NCBI GenBank assembly: GCA_002150815.3
Contig: NDFF03000041.1
Span: 34,860 to 98,859 of the forward strand
Length of the DNA stretch: 64,000 bases
Source of the DNA: Grammothele lineata
Taxonomy: Eukaryota > Basidiomycota > Agaricomycetes > Polyporales > Polyporaceae
Direction: 5' to 3'
Numbering within the stretch: the stretch's first letter is position 1; the number at the start of each line of letters is the position of its first letter. The notes under the pieces are model-generated. The model had not been told where the DNA came from. It did no database searches and saw nothing but the letters and a program-made list of their open reading frames with translations. Made by a program: the position numbers and the translations under genes. Positions 32,803 through 43,504 of the stretch are shown here, piece after piece.

Positions 32803-34427
32803 ATGACCCAGCCTATCGTCTACACCAACCCTCCTCTTGCTGGCCGCCCGCCTTTCGCAACCGACGAGCCCGACTCTATCTACGAACAACGCCAGCAAGA
32901 GCCCACCCGTAGGCTTAGACAGGCCCCACCTCCCGATCCCAACGCTCGCACATCTGCATACAACATGTAAGTCATCCTCTTCCTCGTACAGGAGTGTCGC
33001 GGAGGGGGTGTCTGCTCGGTCTCCTGCGACGCGCTGCGTCGCTTGTCTACCGAGAGAAGGACTGGAGATATCTTGGGGATGGTGTTTGGGACGTCTCTGT
33101 GTGGAGTACGCGGTCACGGCTGCGCTTCCCAGCTGTCGAAAAACTCTCAACCGTGTTTCCCGCTGTCTCCTGCAGGATACGGCTCCACAGTGCATTCATC
33201 CGCGTTTCACCCTTACATTCGCGACGTCCCGCATCCGATTCTGTTTTCTGGCGCGATCCGGGTTCGGTGCATCTTTTGTGCTGAGTTCGACGCGATCAGT
33301 TCTGCGCTGGCATGAGAGTAGATCTTCCACTCCAGCACCTGCTATAATTAGGTTCTCTCCCACCACCTTTTCCTATCCGTACCAACTGTCTAAGTTTAGC
33401 TGAACCGGGTTCTCCAATATTCAAACTCGACACCAACATACTCACCATGTTCATAGGTACGACCAATATATCAACGAGAAGGGGAACCCCTTCGATGACA
33501 GCAAGGCAATGAACCCCCAGCCTATTCCCCTTGCCGCCCCTCGGCCTGGGTATGCCGCTCCCGTATCCGCCCTCATGCCCCCCAACCCCGCCGCTACTCC
33601 CGATGGCCGTATGCACGCCTCTCCTGAGATGTCGGAGTACGGCCAGGGCGGGATGGTCAGCCAGGGTGGTGTGCCCAGCACCCCGCATCCGCTTCAGCCT
33701 CCCATGACTCCGATTGCACCCGTCTTCGCTCGCCCATCAACTGCCACCTCCCGTGATGTCAAGTTCGCATCGTCAACTCCCATTATGCGTGGAGAGTCTG
33801 AGGACACGGTGCTCCCTCGGCGAGGCAACCGCGGAGACGATTTCTGGAGGAGGTTCAGTATGGTTGTAAAGGAGGATATGTCGACCCCCGCCGCTCAGAA
33901 GCAAAGGTAAGCTTCATTATTGATTAATCCCTGACCAAAGTTAACATTTTCCTCCCTAGCATCTGGCTCAGGAAGACCCAGAACGGCACCACACGCATGT
34001 CTCGTTGGGTCTGGGTTATTGGCATGACTCTCCTCATCGTATGTGTTTCTACTTGCCGTTGTAAGCAGTCTCCTGAAGCATCTTGCGTATGTAGATCATT
34101 GCCGGTGCCATTGGTCTTGGGTGGTGGGTCTCGCACAACAGCACTACCCACAGCACTGTCAAGGCTCTTGGTGGAAGCGAGGGAGAAGTGTCTACCTTCA
34201 CGAGTTCCACCACCGCGGTCGCCAGTGCTAACGGCGCCCTTGCCTCGTCTACTTCCCTTCACGTCTCACCAACCAACACCGTTGCCCGGCGCGCTGCTGA
34301 ACCAGTACCTACAGCAGAAGCTTTATACCCCGGCATGGCTCGCAGTGATGGTTCTCATCGTGTCCACGTCTTGAAAACCCACCAACGGATTGGTCGGCGC
34401 AGCACCCCGCTGAATCGTACTCATTAA
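32803..34427 (+). CDS. single-pass membrane protein of unknown function
   Basis: The start M-T-Q-P-I-V-Y-T-N-P-P is at 32803. Exon 1 is Pro/Arg-rich and ends before a long (~490 bp) intron. The next exon (about 33456-33907) starts Y-D-Q-Y-I-N-E-K and is Pro/Ala-rich and disordered. A short exon R-M-S-R-W-V-W-V-I-G-M-T-L-L-I continues after an intron with I-I-A-G-A-I-G-L-G-W-W-V, forming one transmembrane helix split by the intron. The Ser/Thr-rich tail contains N-S-T sites and ends with the TAA at 34427. The layout suggests a long N-terminal cytosolic or disordered arm and a short C-terminal extracytoplasmic or lumenal tail. I do not recognise a domain. Confidence 0.65.
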
Positions 34428-35214
34428 ATTGATGCGCGAACCCCCGCGTCATTATCCTGGGATGACCACAACCGGCACTCGTTGAAACTCTAGAGGCCGA
34501 TTGTTCACGTCCTGTCCGCTCGTTACGACCCTACCCACACTTTCGTCCGTCAACATCCTATCTTGCTCTCGCATTCCTCCCCTTCGCGAAGACTACTCGC
34601 ATTCTTCACGAGTCGGATACCGCTGCTATGTTCGCTGCTACACAGGATTTTGGATTGCCGTAACGCCTTCTTGACGCGCGCCGTGTCCTGCTTTCACGAA
34701 CCCCTACTTATTCGCTGTCCGGATCCCCCTCGATACCCGTTCGGAAGGTTTTCGACACCCCCGCCCCGATGTACTTACTACGCCCGCGACGATTGTGGTA
34801 TATAGTTACTGACATCTACACATTTGGTTTGCTACTCGCTCGCTTCGCTTCAAGACGTCATACATTTGTCCCTGAACTCGCATGTGAGAGACGTTCGCCG
34901 GCTCGAAACGAGGCCAAGCACAAATTGACTTCGAGCCTGTCACGGCTTTAGACGGAAGTCGCCATCAAAGCAACAGCGCAAGCGGGAGAACCCGGAGGAG
35001 TCGACTTCAACCTGGTGCTGCGGGCGAACGCCCGAGTCACATCACGTGCGGCACGTGAACGCGTGTATTTGCGCCTATTTGCAAGCGTCAGCGCGTCGCG
35101 ACGCGGCCGCGGTGCTTTAGCCGGCTTGCCTCCCGACCCCATCTCTCCCTACGCTCCCTGGTCCTCAGACCCGGCCGGTTGGCCCTAGCGCACACCACAA
35201 TCAAAAGGAAACGC
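34428..35214. other. intergenic between one-TM gene and SMC6
   Basis: 787 bp hold the 3' flank of one plus-strand gene and the promoter of the next. The stretch near 35040-35060 has a GTGCGGCACGTGAACGC segment with a CACGTG core about 160 bp upstream of the SMC6 start. No gene is seen. Confidence 0.45.
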
Positions 35215-38200
35215 ATGGCGAAACGCCGAGCACTCGTAGAATCGGACGACGAGGACGCCTATGGCTCCCATGAGCCCGCCTCGAAGCGCTCCCGCACGGC
35301 GGATAGTGAGGGCACGGACGAAGAAGTGCCGCGCGCCACCAATGGCGGCAGGAGTAAGCGCGACAAGGGCAAAGAGCGCGCCATAGTCGACGATGGGAGC
35401 GACATGGACGAAGACGACGACGAGGTCGCCATCGAGCAGCCGGACGAGGACGAGGAGAAGAAGTTCGAGGAGGAAAACGAGGAGCGCATCCGGGAGCGGC
35501 TGATGAGCAAGGCGAAGGTGCAAGGAGTGAGTGATTTGTCTAGTCCTTCATGCATCCGGAGAATGGAGACATAAGTTTTGCGAGGAGTGGCGTTGCGCGC
35601 GTTGATTGGGAGTAGTGGCACTGTTTATAACATCGTCCCCGCCCAGAAAAATGTCTGCGGAGGAGTGACTGATCTCATAATCGTTTTCTTAGGGCATTGC
35701 GGAGATGGGTATCGTCGAACACCTTGAAATGCACCAGTTCATGTGCCACAAGTTCCTTACGTTCACGTTCGGGCCACAGATCAACTTCATCATTGGTACG
35801 CACTTTCTCTGCTGGATATCTCCTCATATGCTGACCAAATCGTTGCCAGGGCATAACGGGAGTAAGTATTTGTGTTACAGACGTCAGATTATGCGCCTCA
35901 CAAGTTTGTATAGGCGGTAAGAGTGCCGTCCTCTCCGCGTTGACCGTCGCCTTGGGCGGCAAGGCCACGTCCACCGGTCGCGGAGCCGGCCTTAAGTCGT
36001 TTATTCGCGAAGGCCAACCGTAAGTCATGCGCTCTGTGTATCCCGTCTACTCTTTCTCATTCGCAATCGCCCCTGTAGCCAAGCCGAAGTCACGGTCACC
36101 CTCAAGAACCAGGGTGAGGAAGCGTACAGACCGAAGGATTACGGCAAGAGTATTGTCATTACCCGCAGGTTCGGGAAGGACGGTTCATCGTCCTACAAGA
36201 TCAAGAGCAAGGATGGCAAGATCATCTCCAACAGCCGTCAGGAGCTTCAGGCCATCTGCGACCACATGAACATCCAGGTTGACAATCCGATGAACATCCT
36301 CACGCAAGGTTAGATATCTCTGCTATACGCGTAGATGAGGCTGTCACTGATCTTGCCCCTATACAGACTCTGCGAGGTAGCTTGTACCAATCTCTCCTCG
36401 CGAGACACTACTGATCCTTGTAAACAGGCAGTTCCTTGCGGCGTCTTCTCCTGCCGAGAAGTACAAGGTACGTCCGACGAATTTGCATGAGTTGTTCTTG
36501 TGCTGACTTGAGTTTTAGTTTTTCCTGAAGGGCACGCAGCTCAGCCAACTCAGTGAAGAGTACCAGACGTGCATGGAGAACATTAGCCAGACTGCGAAGG
36601 TCCTGAAGCGCAAATCAGAAGTCCTTCCTGACCTCGAAGAGGCTTACAATAAAGCCCACGAGCGCTATGAGGAGGCGCAGAAGGCTCGCGAGCAAGTCAA
36701 GAAGGCCGACGACCTCAAGAAGGAACTCGCCTGGGCTCACGTCGCCACTAAGCAAGAGGCGAGTGTTCTCTTTGTAGACAGGCTCGGTTAACTGACCATC
36801 TAATCTCCCTACAGGAGTTGACCCAGAGGATCAAGGAGGTGCAGCAGGCCGAACACCGGGTTCAGCGCAACGAGGCCGCAGTTGATGAGGCTAGAGTACG
36901 TATCGTGCAAGGTTATGACACTCGAGTCTAACACTTGCAATCAGGCTAGACGTGAGCTGTGCAATACGGAAGTCGAGAGCATCGAGGCGGAGGTAGAGGA
37001 GCTTGGCGATGTGGCAGACTTGGAGAAGCAGAAGAAAGAACATCAAGCGATCGTCAAGACGCTCCGCGACGAGCTGAATAAGCTCCGTGTACGTCTCTCT
37101 TTCACCACCACCCCCCATCAACGCGTACTGATTGGATTCTTTCAGGAGGACGAGAAGACCATCACAGAGTCCAAGAAGAATGTTGACGAGAACATCAAGG
37201 ACTACCAAGCCAAGATAGAGGCCGAGCACGCGCGCCTTGCCAACCACTCGCGTGAGAAGCGCGACAGAGCCACTTCTAGGCTTCAGCAGGTTAACGCAGA
37301 CATCACCGCGAAGAGCAATGAACGCGTGCATGCCCTGGCAGAGAGAGATCGCCTTACAGTCGAGGCGGAAGCGGCGAAGGCGGAAGACCAGAGGCTTGGA
37401 ACCGAAGAGCATCAAGCGCGAGGCCGCGTTATGGAGTGCGAGGAGCAGATCCGCCGCAGCGCCGACATGGAGCGGAGCAAGCTCGCAGCATTCGGCCACA
37501 AGATGGACTCCGTTGTTGAACAAATCAAGGCGATGAAGTGGTACGGTCAACCGCCTGTCGGTCCATTCGGCCAGTACGTCAAGGTGAAGGATCCCCAACG
37601 GTGGGCGACTGTGTTGAGGGTCATCATCGGGAGCCACATGAGCTCTTTCGCGATCACGGACCCGCGGGACCGCAGTCAGCTGTGGAACCTCCTTCTGAGG
37701 TCTGGGAAGTGAGTCAGCCTCTTGTCAAAGTTGCATGCAAATGGCTAAGTATGCCCATAGCAAACATTGCTCGATCGTTATCTCGGAGGTCGATCTATTC
37801 GACTTCAGCTCCGGCGAGCCTCCTCAGGAGTACCTGACTATTCTTCGGGCACTTGAAGTGCGTTTGGGCGTCTATTTCAACTACGGTTTTCTTACATCTT
37901 CTCGCCTCTTCTAGGTATCGAATCCGTATGTCCTCCGCCAGCTGGTCAATACAGCGCATATCGAGTCCACTATGCTCGCCCCGACGCGCGCAGATGGCGA
38001 CCAGATGCTTTTGACCTATGGCAGAGGTGCAACGGCAGTCACTGCCGATCTGTTCAGGGTCGTTCGGTTCCCGTAAGTTTTTAGAATTCAATACGACTAC
38101 TCTTTCTCATGGCATCCGATGACTTTTCAGAGAGGGTGGTGGTCAGTCAAGCGTAATCCCTCCCCCGAGGGGCTTGAACGACTATCGGCTTCAGCTCTTC

Positions 38201-39979
38201 CGCAACAGCGACAAGGAAGCTGACAAGAAGTACTCCCTTTTCTCCTTCGAAATCATGTGTCCGTTGACTAAATGCGGCATAGATACTGGCTAGGCCAAAA
38301 GATGGAATACGAGAATAGGCTCAGGGACGTCTCGGCGCGCCGGCAGCAGGTGCAGATGACGGAGCGGAACAGCAGGTCGGCCGCGAAGATGTGGAGTGTA
38401 TGTGCAGGAGCCCTACTGTTTCCGGATTGCGCTTATGCTCTCACAGGACACGGCCGAACGGCTACGGATCGAAATTCGTAATCTCGAATCGACGAAAGAT
38501 GACTTGGAGCTAGAACTCAAGGAAGAAGAACCCGCAAGCATCCAAGCGCTCCAGGATGCCCTCGAAGTAGGCTACTAGCTAGTCCTATATGCCTTGTGCG
38601 CTGATTGACCTAACTTCGTGTAGGAATCGGAGAGGGAGAAGGCGTCAATCCTGCAACAGTTCGAACAGCTCTCTCAGGAGAAGGAGCGGGTCAAGGCGGA
38701 GATGCGTGAACCTGTGGCGGCTGTCGATAGGTTGCGTGTTGAGATCGCGCGGTTCGGTGAGAGCCGCGCTGCGATACACGTGCGTTCTCAACACTTTCGT
38801 TTCATAGCGCCGCTAATGGTGAGAACAGGAGCGCCTCAACGAAGCCGCCAGGAGGCGCATGACAGAGGACAATGCGATCAACCATTACACGTCCAAAGCT
38901 GACGCCGAGCGCCTGAAGCTCCAGGCTGCTCAGCAGGCTGAGCAGGTCGTGAAGGATGAATTCGAAGTGCGTACTAGACGCTCTATTACAGAGGTCGTCA
39001 TTGCTAAATCCTGCACATTCGCGGATAGGAATGGACGAGGAAGGCGCTGGACTACTGTGCTCCGGTCGAGAACCCGCGCTCACCCGAGCAGGTGCAGCGT
39101 AGTCTGGACGCCGTACAGAAGGCCCTGAAGGAGCGCGAGCGGCGCCAAGGTGCCAGCGTCGAAGAGATTGCGGATGAGATGCAGCGGAAGAAGCTTGCGC
39201 TGGACACGGCGAAGAAGGAACTGAAGGCGCTCATGTCTCTGAACAAGGTCGGTCTTCGCAGCGCCAATATCTCTTGTTAACATGCCCCGCTCATTCCTGT
39301 CGTGTAGGCATTGAAGAAGTCTGTCAAAGTTCGCATCGCGCGTTGGCACGAGTTCCGCAGGCACATTGCTCTCCGGTGCAAAGTGTACTTCGGGTACCAT
39401 CTCTCGAACCGTGGGTACTACGGGAAGGTCCTCTTTGACCATGTCCACGGGAGGTTGGATCTCAAGGTCAGTCGGCGATTGAGCAGTCCAGGAACACGGT
39501 TGTTCTGACGCATATATAGGTCAACACCGACGATCAAAACCTCACACAGACCACCAGCCGTGAGAAAGACCCCCGGTCTCTGAGTGGTGGTGAGAAGTCC
39601 TTCTCGACCATCTGTCTGCTCCTTTCGTTGTGGGAGTCTATTGGCTGCCCCATCCGTTGCTTAGGTATGTTATTTGGTAGCCTACGTCGTACTCCTTGTG
39701 CCTTGTGGCTGACCAGCGCAAAGACGAGTTCGATGTCTTCATGGACGCCGTCAACCGCCGGATCAGTATGAAGATGATGGTGCGCTATCTCCCTAATAGC
39801 TTCGTCTACTATTGTTACTAACGGCCCAACGATAGATCGAGACTGCCAACACGTCCGACCGCAAGCAATACGTGCTCATCACGCCGCAGGATATGACGAA
39901 CATCCACATTGGTAACACTGTCCGCGTACATCGGATGACCGATCCCGAGCGCGGTCAGGGTACTCTAGCGTTCACTTGA
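35215..39979 (+). CDS. SMC6: SMC6, ATPase subunit of the SMC5/6 complex
   Basis: The ATG at 35215 opens [11 protein letters not shown] and an acidic, Lys/Arg-rich N-terminal extension. Then follow F-I-I-G-H-N-G-S-G-K-S (Walker A), Q-D-S-A-R-Q-F-L, a long coiled coil, a hinge region ([12 protein letters not shown], about 37540-38060), the second coiled coil, [10 protein letters not shown] (ABC signature) and L-D-E-F-D-V-F-M-D (Walker B). The D-E-F-D-V-F-M-D sequence and the position of the signature are typical of SMC6. The protein is about 1,150 residues over some 22 short introns, including a 12-nt exon inside Walker A. Role by family: DNA repair and chromosome segregation as part of SMC5/6, with its associated SUMO ligase. 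The stop is at 39977-39979. Confidence 0.93.
35850..35861 (+). other. SMC6: 12-nt microexon encoding part of the SMC6 Walker A loop
   Basis: The sequence GGCATAACGGGA is preceded by TTGCCAG and followed by GTAAGT. Joining the upstream exon (ending ATTG before GTACGC at ~35797) and the downstream exon (GCGGTAAGAG from 35914) gives the in-frame loop I-G-H-N-G-S-G-K-S. Without it the ATP-binding loop is incomplete. Confidence 0.85.
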
Positions 39980-40414
39980 GAGCGCGATTGGCTCCCATGG
40001 GGATTCCCGTCGTGTTGACGAACCTACGAATGCTTGGCCTCTTTCTGTCACTATGCTACTGTACTATCTGGGTATCTAGTTTGTATCGCAGCATCTGTAT
40101 AATGTCTTCCTACATGTCGTAAGAGTTGAGTAGTTGTGAATTGAAGTTCGTTTGGTATACTGTGGTGACCGTGTCTCATACTTTTTACTTCAACGCGATA
40201 CCAGTCTGTAAGCGCCCCGCGGACTCCGGGGTCCAAGGGAACCTAGATCGCCTTGAGGCCTTCCAAATCCGATATCGACGCTTGTTATCGTCTTGCTCGA
40301 GCCACAACAAACAAGCAGGTCGAGCCGTCCTGTCGCCTCCTGGCTCGTACACAGTATGTGCCTTCACCTCGAGCATGCGATATTTGAGCTACTCGAAAAC
40401 TCACGTGTACAGAT
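39980..40414. other. intergenic between SMC6 and FOL3-like gene
   Basis: 435 bp between two plus-strand genes: the SMC6 3' flank and the folate-synthase promoter. No recognised elements. Confidence 0.45.
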
Positions 40415-41992
40415 ATGTCGATAGATCTCTCGCTGGAGAGAATCTCCAAACTTCTTGCGCATCTTCCTGTGCCTTACACTCGACCCACGATACATATCGC
40501 AGGAACGAATGGCAAAGGCAGTGTCTGCGCCTACGTCTCGTCTATCCTCTTGGCCTCCGGTCTTCGCGTCGGGCGCTTCAACACGCCGCACTTGCTCAAT
40601 TTTCTCGACAGCATTTCCATCCAGGGCAAGCCTGTCGCCCCTGAGGTTTTTTGGCCGATCCGCGACCAGATCGAAGCGATCAATGCAGAAAAGGGAACTG
40701 GCGCAAGCAACTTTGAGCTATTCACTTGCTTTGCCCTAACCATTTTTGAGCAAGCAAACGTCGACGTCGTCGTTCTCGAGGTGGGCATGGGCGGCCGTCT
40801 TGACGCCACCAACGTCGTGCCCAACGACGCCATTCTCGTCTCTGCGCTCACCTCAGTGGACCTCGACCACCAAGCTCTTCTCGGTGACACCGTGGAGAAG
40901 ATAGCACGGGAGAAGGTCGCTATTGCTCGTCCCGGAAAGCCATTCGTTCTCGGTCCGCAAGAACATGCTTGCGTCGAAGTCGTTGCGAGATCCGCGGTTG
41001 AGGCGGTTGGCGGTACCTTGCTCTCCGCATGTACAGTCCTTCCAGCTACTTGGGATGTCAATCTCGACTTCCCAGTGCCCCCCAAGGAGACACGGATGCG
41101 CGTTCCGCTCCTGCAACCTGTTGAAATTGCCATGCCATGCTTCCCTGTACCTGTTCGCACACTCCTCCCACTCCATGGAGCACACCAACTGGAAAACCTA
41201 GGCACAGCCGCTGGAATTGTCAATGCCCTCCTCATCCACCCGTCCTGCGCACGGCCGGGGCTAGACTTGCAGGGTCGCCTCACCCCGGACGCGGTCGCTC
41301 GCGGCGTGAAGGCGACGCGCTGGCCAGGACGTCTTTCCTACCACACCATCGCCCTCCCTGTTGATCCCCACACCGGCAGTGAACAAGGTCCGCGCCTGCT
41401 CGTCCTCGCAGACGGCGCGCACAACCCCGCGTCCGCGACAGCCCTCGCCGCATACCTCACCACTCTCCTCTCGGATCCAGGGTCAGTGGCCCGCCCAATC
41501 ACGCTGACGTATGTCCTTGCGCTCTCGCACGCGCCCCCAAAGACACCTACACAGACACTCGCTCCACTCCTCAACGTGCGTGCTCGCGTACAGGCTCAGA
41601 CCGGACGGCAGGTCAATCTGGGCGCAGCGCTTCTCGCGTTCACCCCGCCACTCCGGATGCCATGGGTCAGCTCGGTTCCACCCACAGAAATGCAGGCCGC
41701 TGTCGATGGGCTCATAGCCACAGGAGAGACCGAGGTCGAAGTATGGCGCGACCCGCATGAGGGCTCGGACGACTTCGCACGCGTGCCGGACGGTGACGCT
41801 GCGGAGCGGGAGACGCCTATGTACACGGCGCATGTCGAGCGTGCCCTACGCTGGGCGGCGGCGCGATCAGAGGCGCAAAATGCTCAAAGAGACAGCCTCA
41901 TCGTGCTCGCAGGCAGCCTGTACCTCGTTGCGGACTTTTATCGGTTATTACAGAAGTTGGGCCAGGCGGATGAGATCTGGGGCGCAGAGTGA
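40415..41992 (+). CDS. FOL3: dihydrofolate synthase / folylpolyglutamate synthase
   Basis: A single uninterrupted exon of 525 codons, M-S-I-D-L-S-L-E-R-I-S. It has H-I-A-G-T-N-G-K-G-S-V (ATP P-loop of the Mur ligase/FPGS superfamily), F-N-T-P-H-L-L-N-F, V-V-L-E-V-G-M-G-G-R-L-D-A-T-N (FPGS signature), D-H-Q-A-L-L-G-D-T-V-E-K-I-A and L-A-D-G-A-H-N-P-A-S-A in the C-terminal domain. The reaction is ATP-dependent addition of glutamate to dihydropteroate and/or folates. No clear mitochondrial presequence is seen, and the start close to the P-loop fits the short Fol3 type rather than Met7-like FPGS. The symbol choice between these is inference. Intronless in an otherwise intron-rich block. Confidence 0.88.
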   Translation: MSIDLSLERISKLLAHLPVPYTRPTIHIAGTNGKGSVCAYVSSILLASGLRVGRFNTPHLLNFLDSISIQGKPVAPEVFWPIRDQIEAINAEKGTGASNFELFTCFALTIFEQANVDVVVLEVGMGGRLDATNVVPNDAILVSALTSVDLDHQALLGDTVEKIAREKVAIARPGKPFVLGPQEHACVEVVARSAVEAVGGTLLSACTVLPATWDVNLDFPVPPKETRMRVPLLQPVEIAMPCFPVPVRTLLPLHGAHQLENLGTAAGIVNALLIHPSCARPGLDLQGRLTPDAVARGVKATRWPGRLSYHTIALPVDPHTGSEQGPRLLVLADGAHNPASATALAAYLTTLLSDPGSVARPITLTYVLALSHAPPKTPTQTLAPLLNVRARVQAQTGRQVNLGAALLAFTPPLRMPWVSSVPPTEMQAAVDGLIATGETEVEVWRDPHEGSDDFARVPDGDAAERETPMYTAHVERALRWAAARSEAQNAQRDSLIVLAGSLYLVADFYRLLQKLGQADEIWGAE

Positions 41993-43504
41993 TGATACTG
42001 ATGATGATGTTGGTCTCATATGCGTAGAAGGGTGACTGACATTCCGAGTGTGTAGAATCGCGGAAGGTCGGTACGTCTTGTCGGGAAGCGAGAGGGCGGC
42101 CGAGACCATAGTCGAGAGGTAGAACTAAAGCAGATACAGGAGTAGCCAATCGTGTATGTTGTCGCGTCGTTGTACGTTCTTCCTCTCGTGAGAAGGGCGG
42201 CTGAGTCGGAATCATTACACGAACTCGCCTTCTAGATCGGTCTCTGCCCGCTAAGCGAGGTATGCGAATATAGCAGTACATCAATGTACCAGCGTTCGGG
42301 GGTGCCGAGATTTGCTCAGCAGCGTTTTCCAAAATACAATGTCACTGACTGTGACCTCCCCGAACTCCGAGCAGAGTTCGAGCCCAAGGGCCACTATGCA
42401 TGGACGTTCGCTACATACTGCACAGCCCGAAGGCGCCGTTTTTCCGACGCTTTTCCCGCGAACACCGGGCACCTGAGCGCGACGCCGCCGCGGGTCTCAG
42501 CTGCCCTCTGCCTGAGAAGCGCTGTCAATTGAGAGGGCCCTCGAGCATGGGACTGCCCTTCGAGTGCGGCCATTCAGCCGCGGGGCCGCGATCGGCGATG
42601 GGTCTTAGAATTGTCAGGCCCATCTGCCCATCTGGATTCCCTGCGCGTAGCTGGAAGGACTGCCGCTCAGGCTCAAGCTCGTCGCGCAAGTATCCGCTGC
42701 GCCGCACCGAACGCGTCGCGAAGCAAGCATCCCCCACATCCATTCCCCAACATCAGTGCTGCCGACATGAACGGTCCGCACCGATGGGCTTCCTCACCCA
42801 ACTCAGAGGGCTTGTGACTGGTCTGCGTACCTCGACGATGAAACCCCTTGGAGCGAACCGGGCCCGACGTGATGGCAGTGGCCAGGCATGCCCCGGTGTC
42901 CTTCAAGATTCAATGACCAACATTCAATCGCTCCGCGTGCGCTCGCTGCGGTCGGCAACCTGCAAGTAACTCGGGGCAGCCTCGGGGCACGGCGGCGGCG
43001 CGTGTGCACGCGTCGTACACACTACCGGGGCCGGCGCTGGGGCGATAGCGATCGCCATTCAAAGCTTGTTTCCGCGGCAGCACGCTAGCCGTGTTTGGCC
43101 TCCCGAGGTGGTTTCTCGCAGACCGGTTGTGGGAGCGCGGACGGGTCGGCGGAGTGGCGACGGGGCAGAGAGGGCGCGGCGGGCCTTTTGTGGGGGCGGA
43201 GGCGCCTCACAAGCGAAGACAAGCGGCTCGCAGAAGGCGGGGGGCGGGGCGCCGCTAGGTGGTGCGCGGCGGAGGCTGGGGAGAGCCAGATGCTTGGAGT
43301 GAGAGTGGGGAAAGGTCGGACATACTCTGTAGCACGGCACGTAATACATGCAACGAGTCGTGGCGGCGATAGACAACATCTGGACAATACCTGCTCCACG
43401 CTGCCTCCCAGATCTCCTCTGCTCTCGCTGCGCCATGGGGACCGCCTGCATCTTCGGTCTGGTGAGCAGCACAATTTTGAGGTGGCTATCAAGAGTGTCG
43501 AGCC
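41993..43504. other. 1.5-kb intergenic region, no supported gene
   Basis: It lies between the convergent folate-synthase and AOS1 genes. Plus-strand frames at 42284-42532 and 42400-42969 and several minus-strand frames exist, but they overlap in different frames, are Arg/Pro/Ser-biased as expected from GC-rich DNA, and have no recognisable domain. Nothing is called. Confidence 0.45.

Noticed and set aside
36891..37637. 248-codon minus-strand frame
   Set aside because: It lies wholly opposite the SMC6 coiled-coil and hinge exons and has no independent support.
42284..42969. Possible small gene between FOL3 and AOS1
   Set aside because: Overlapping frames without motifs or a consistent exon model.
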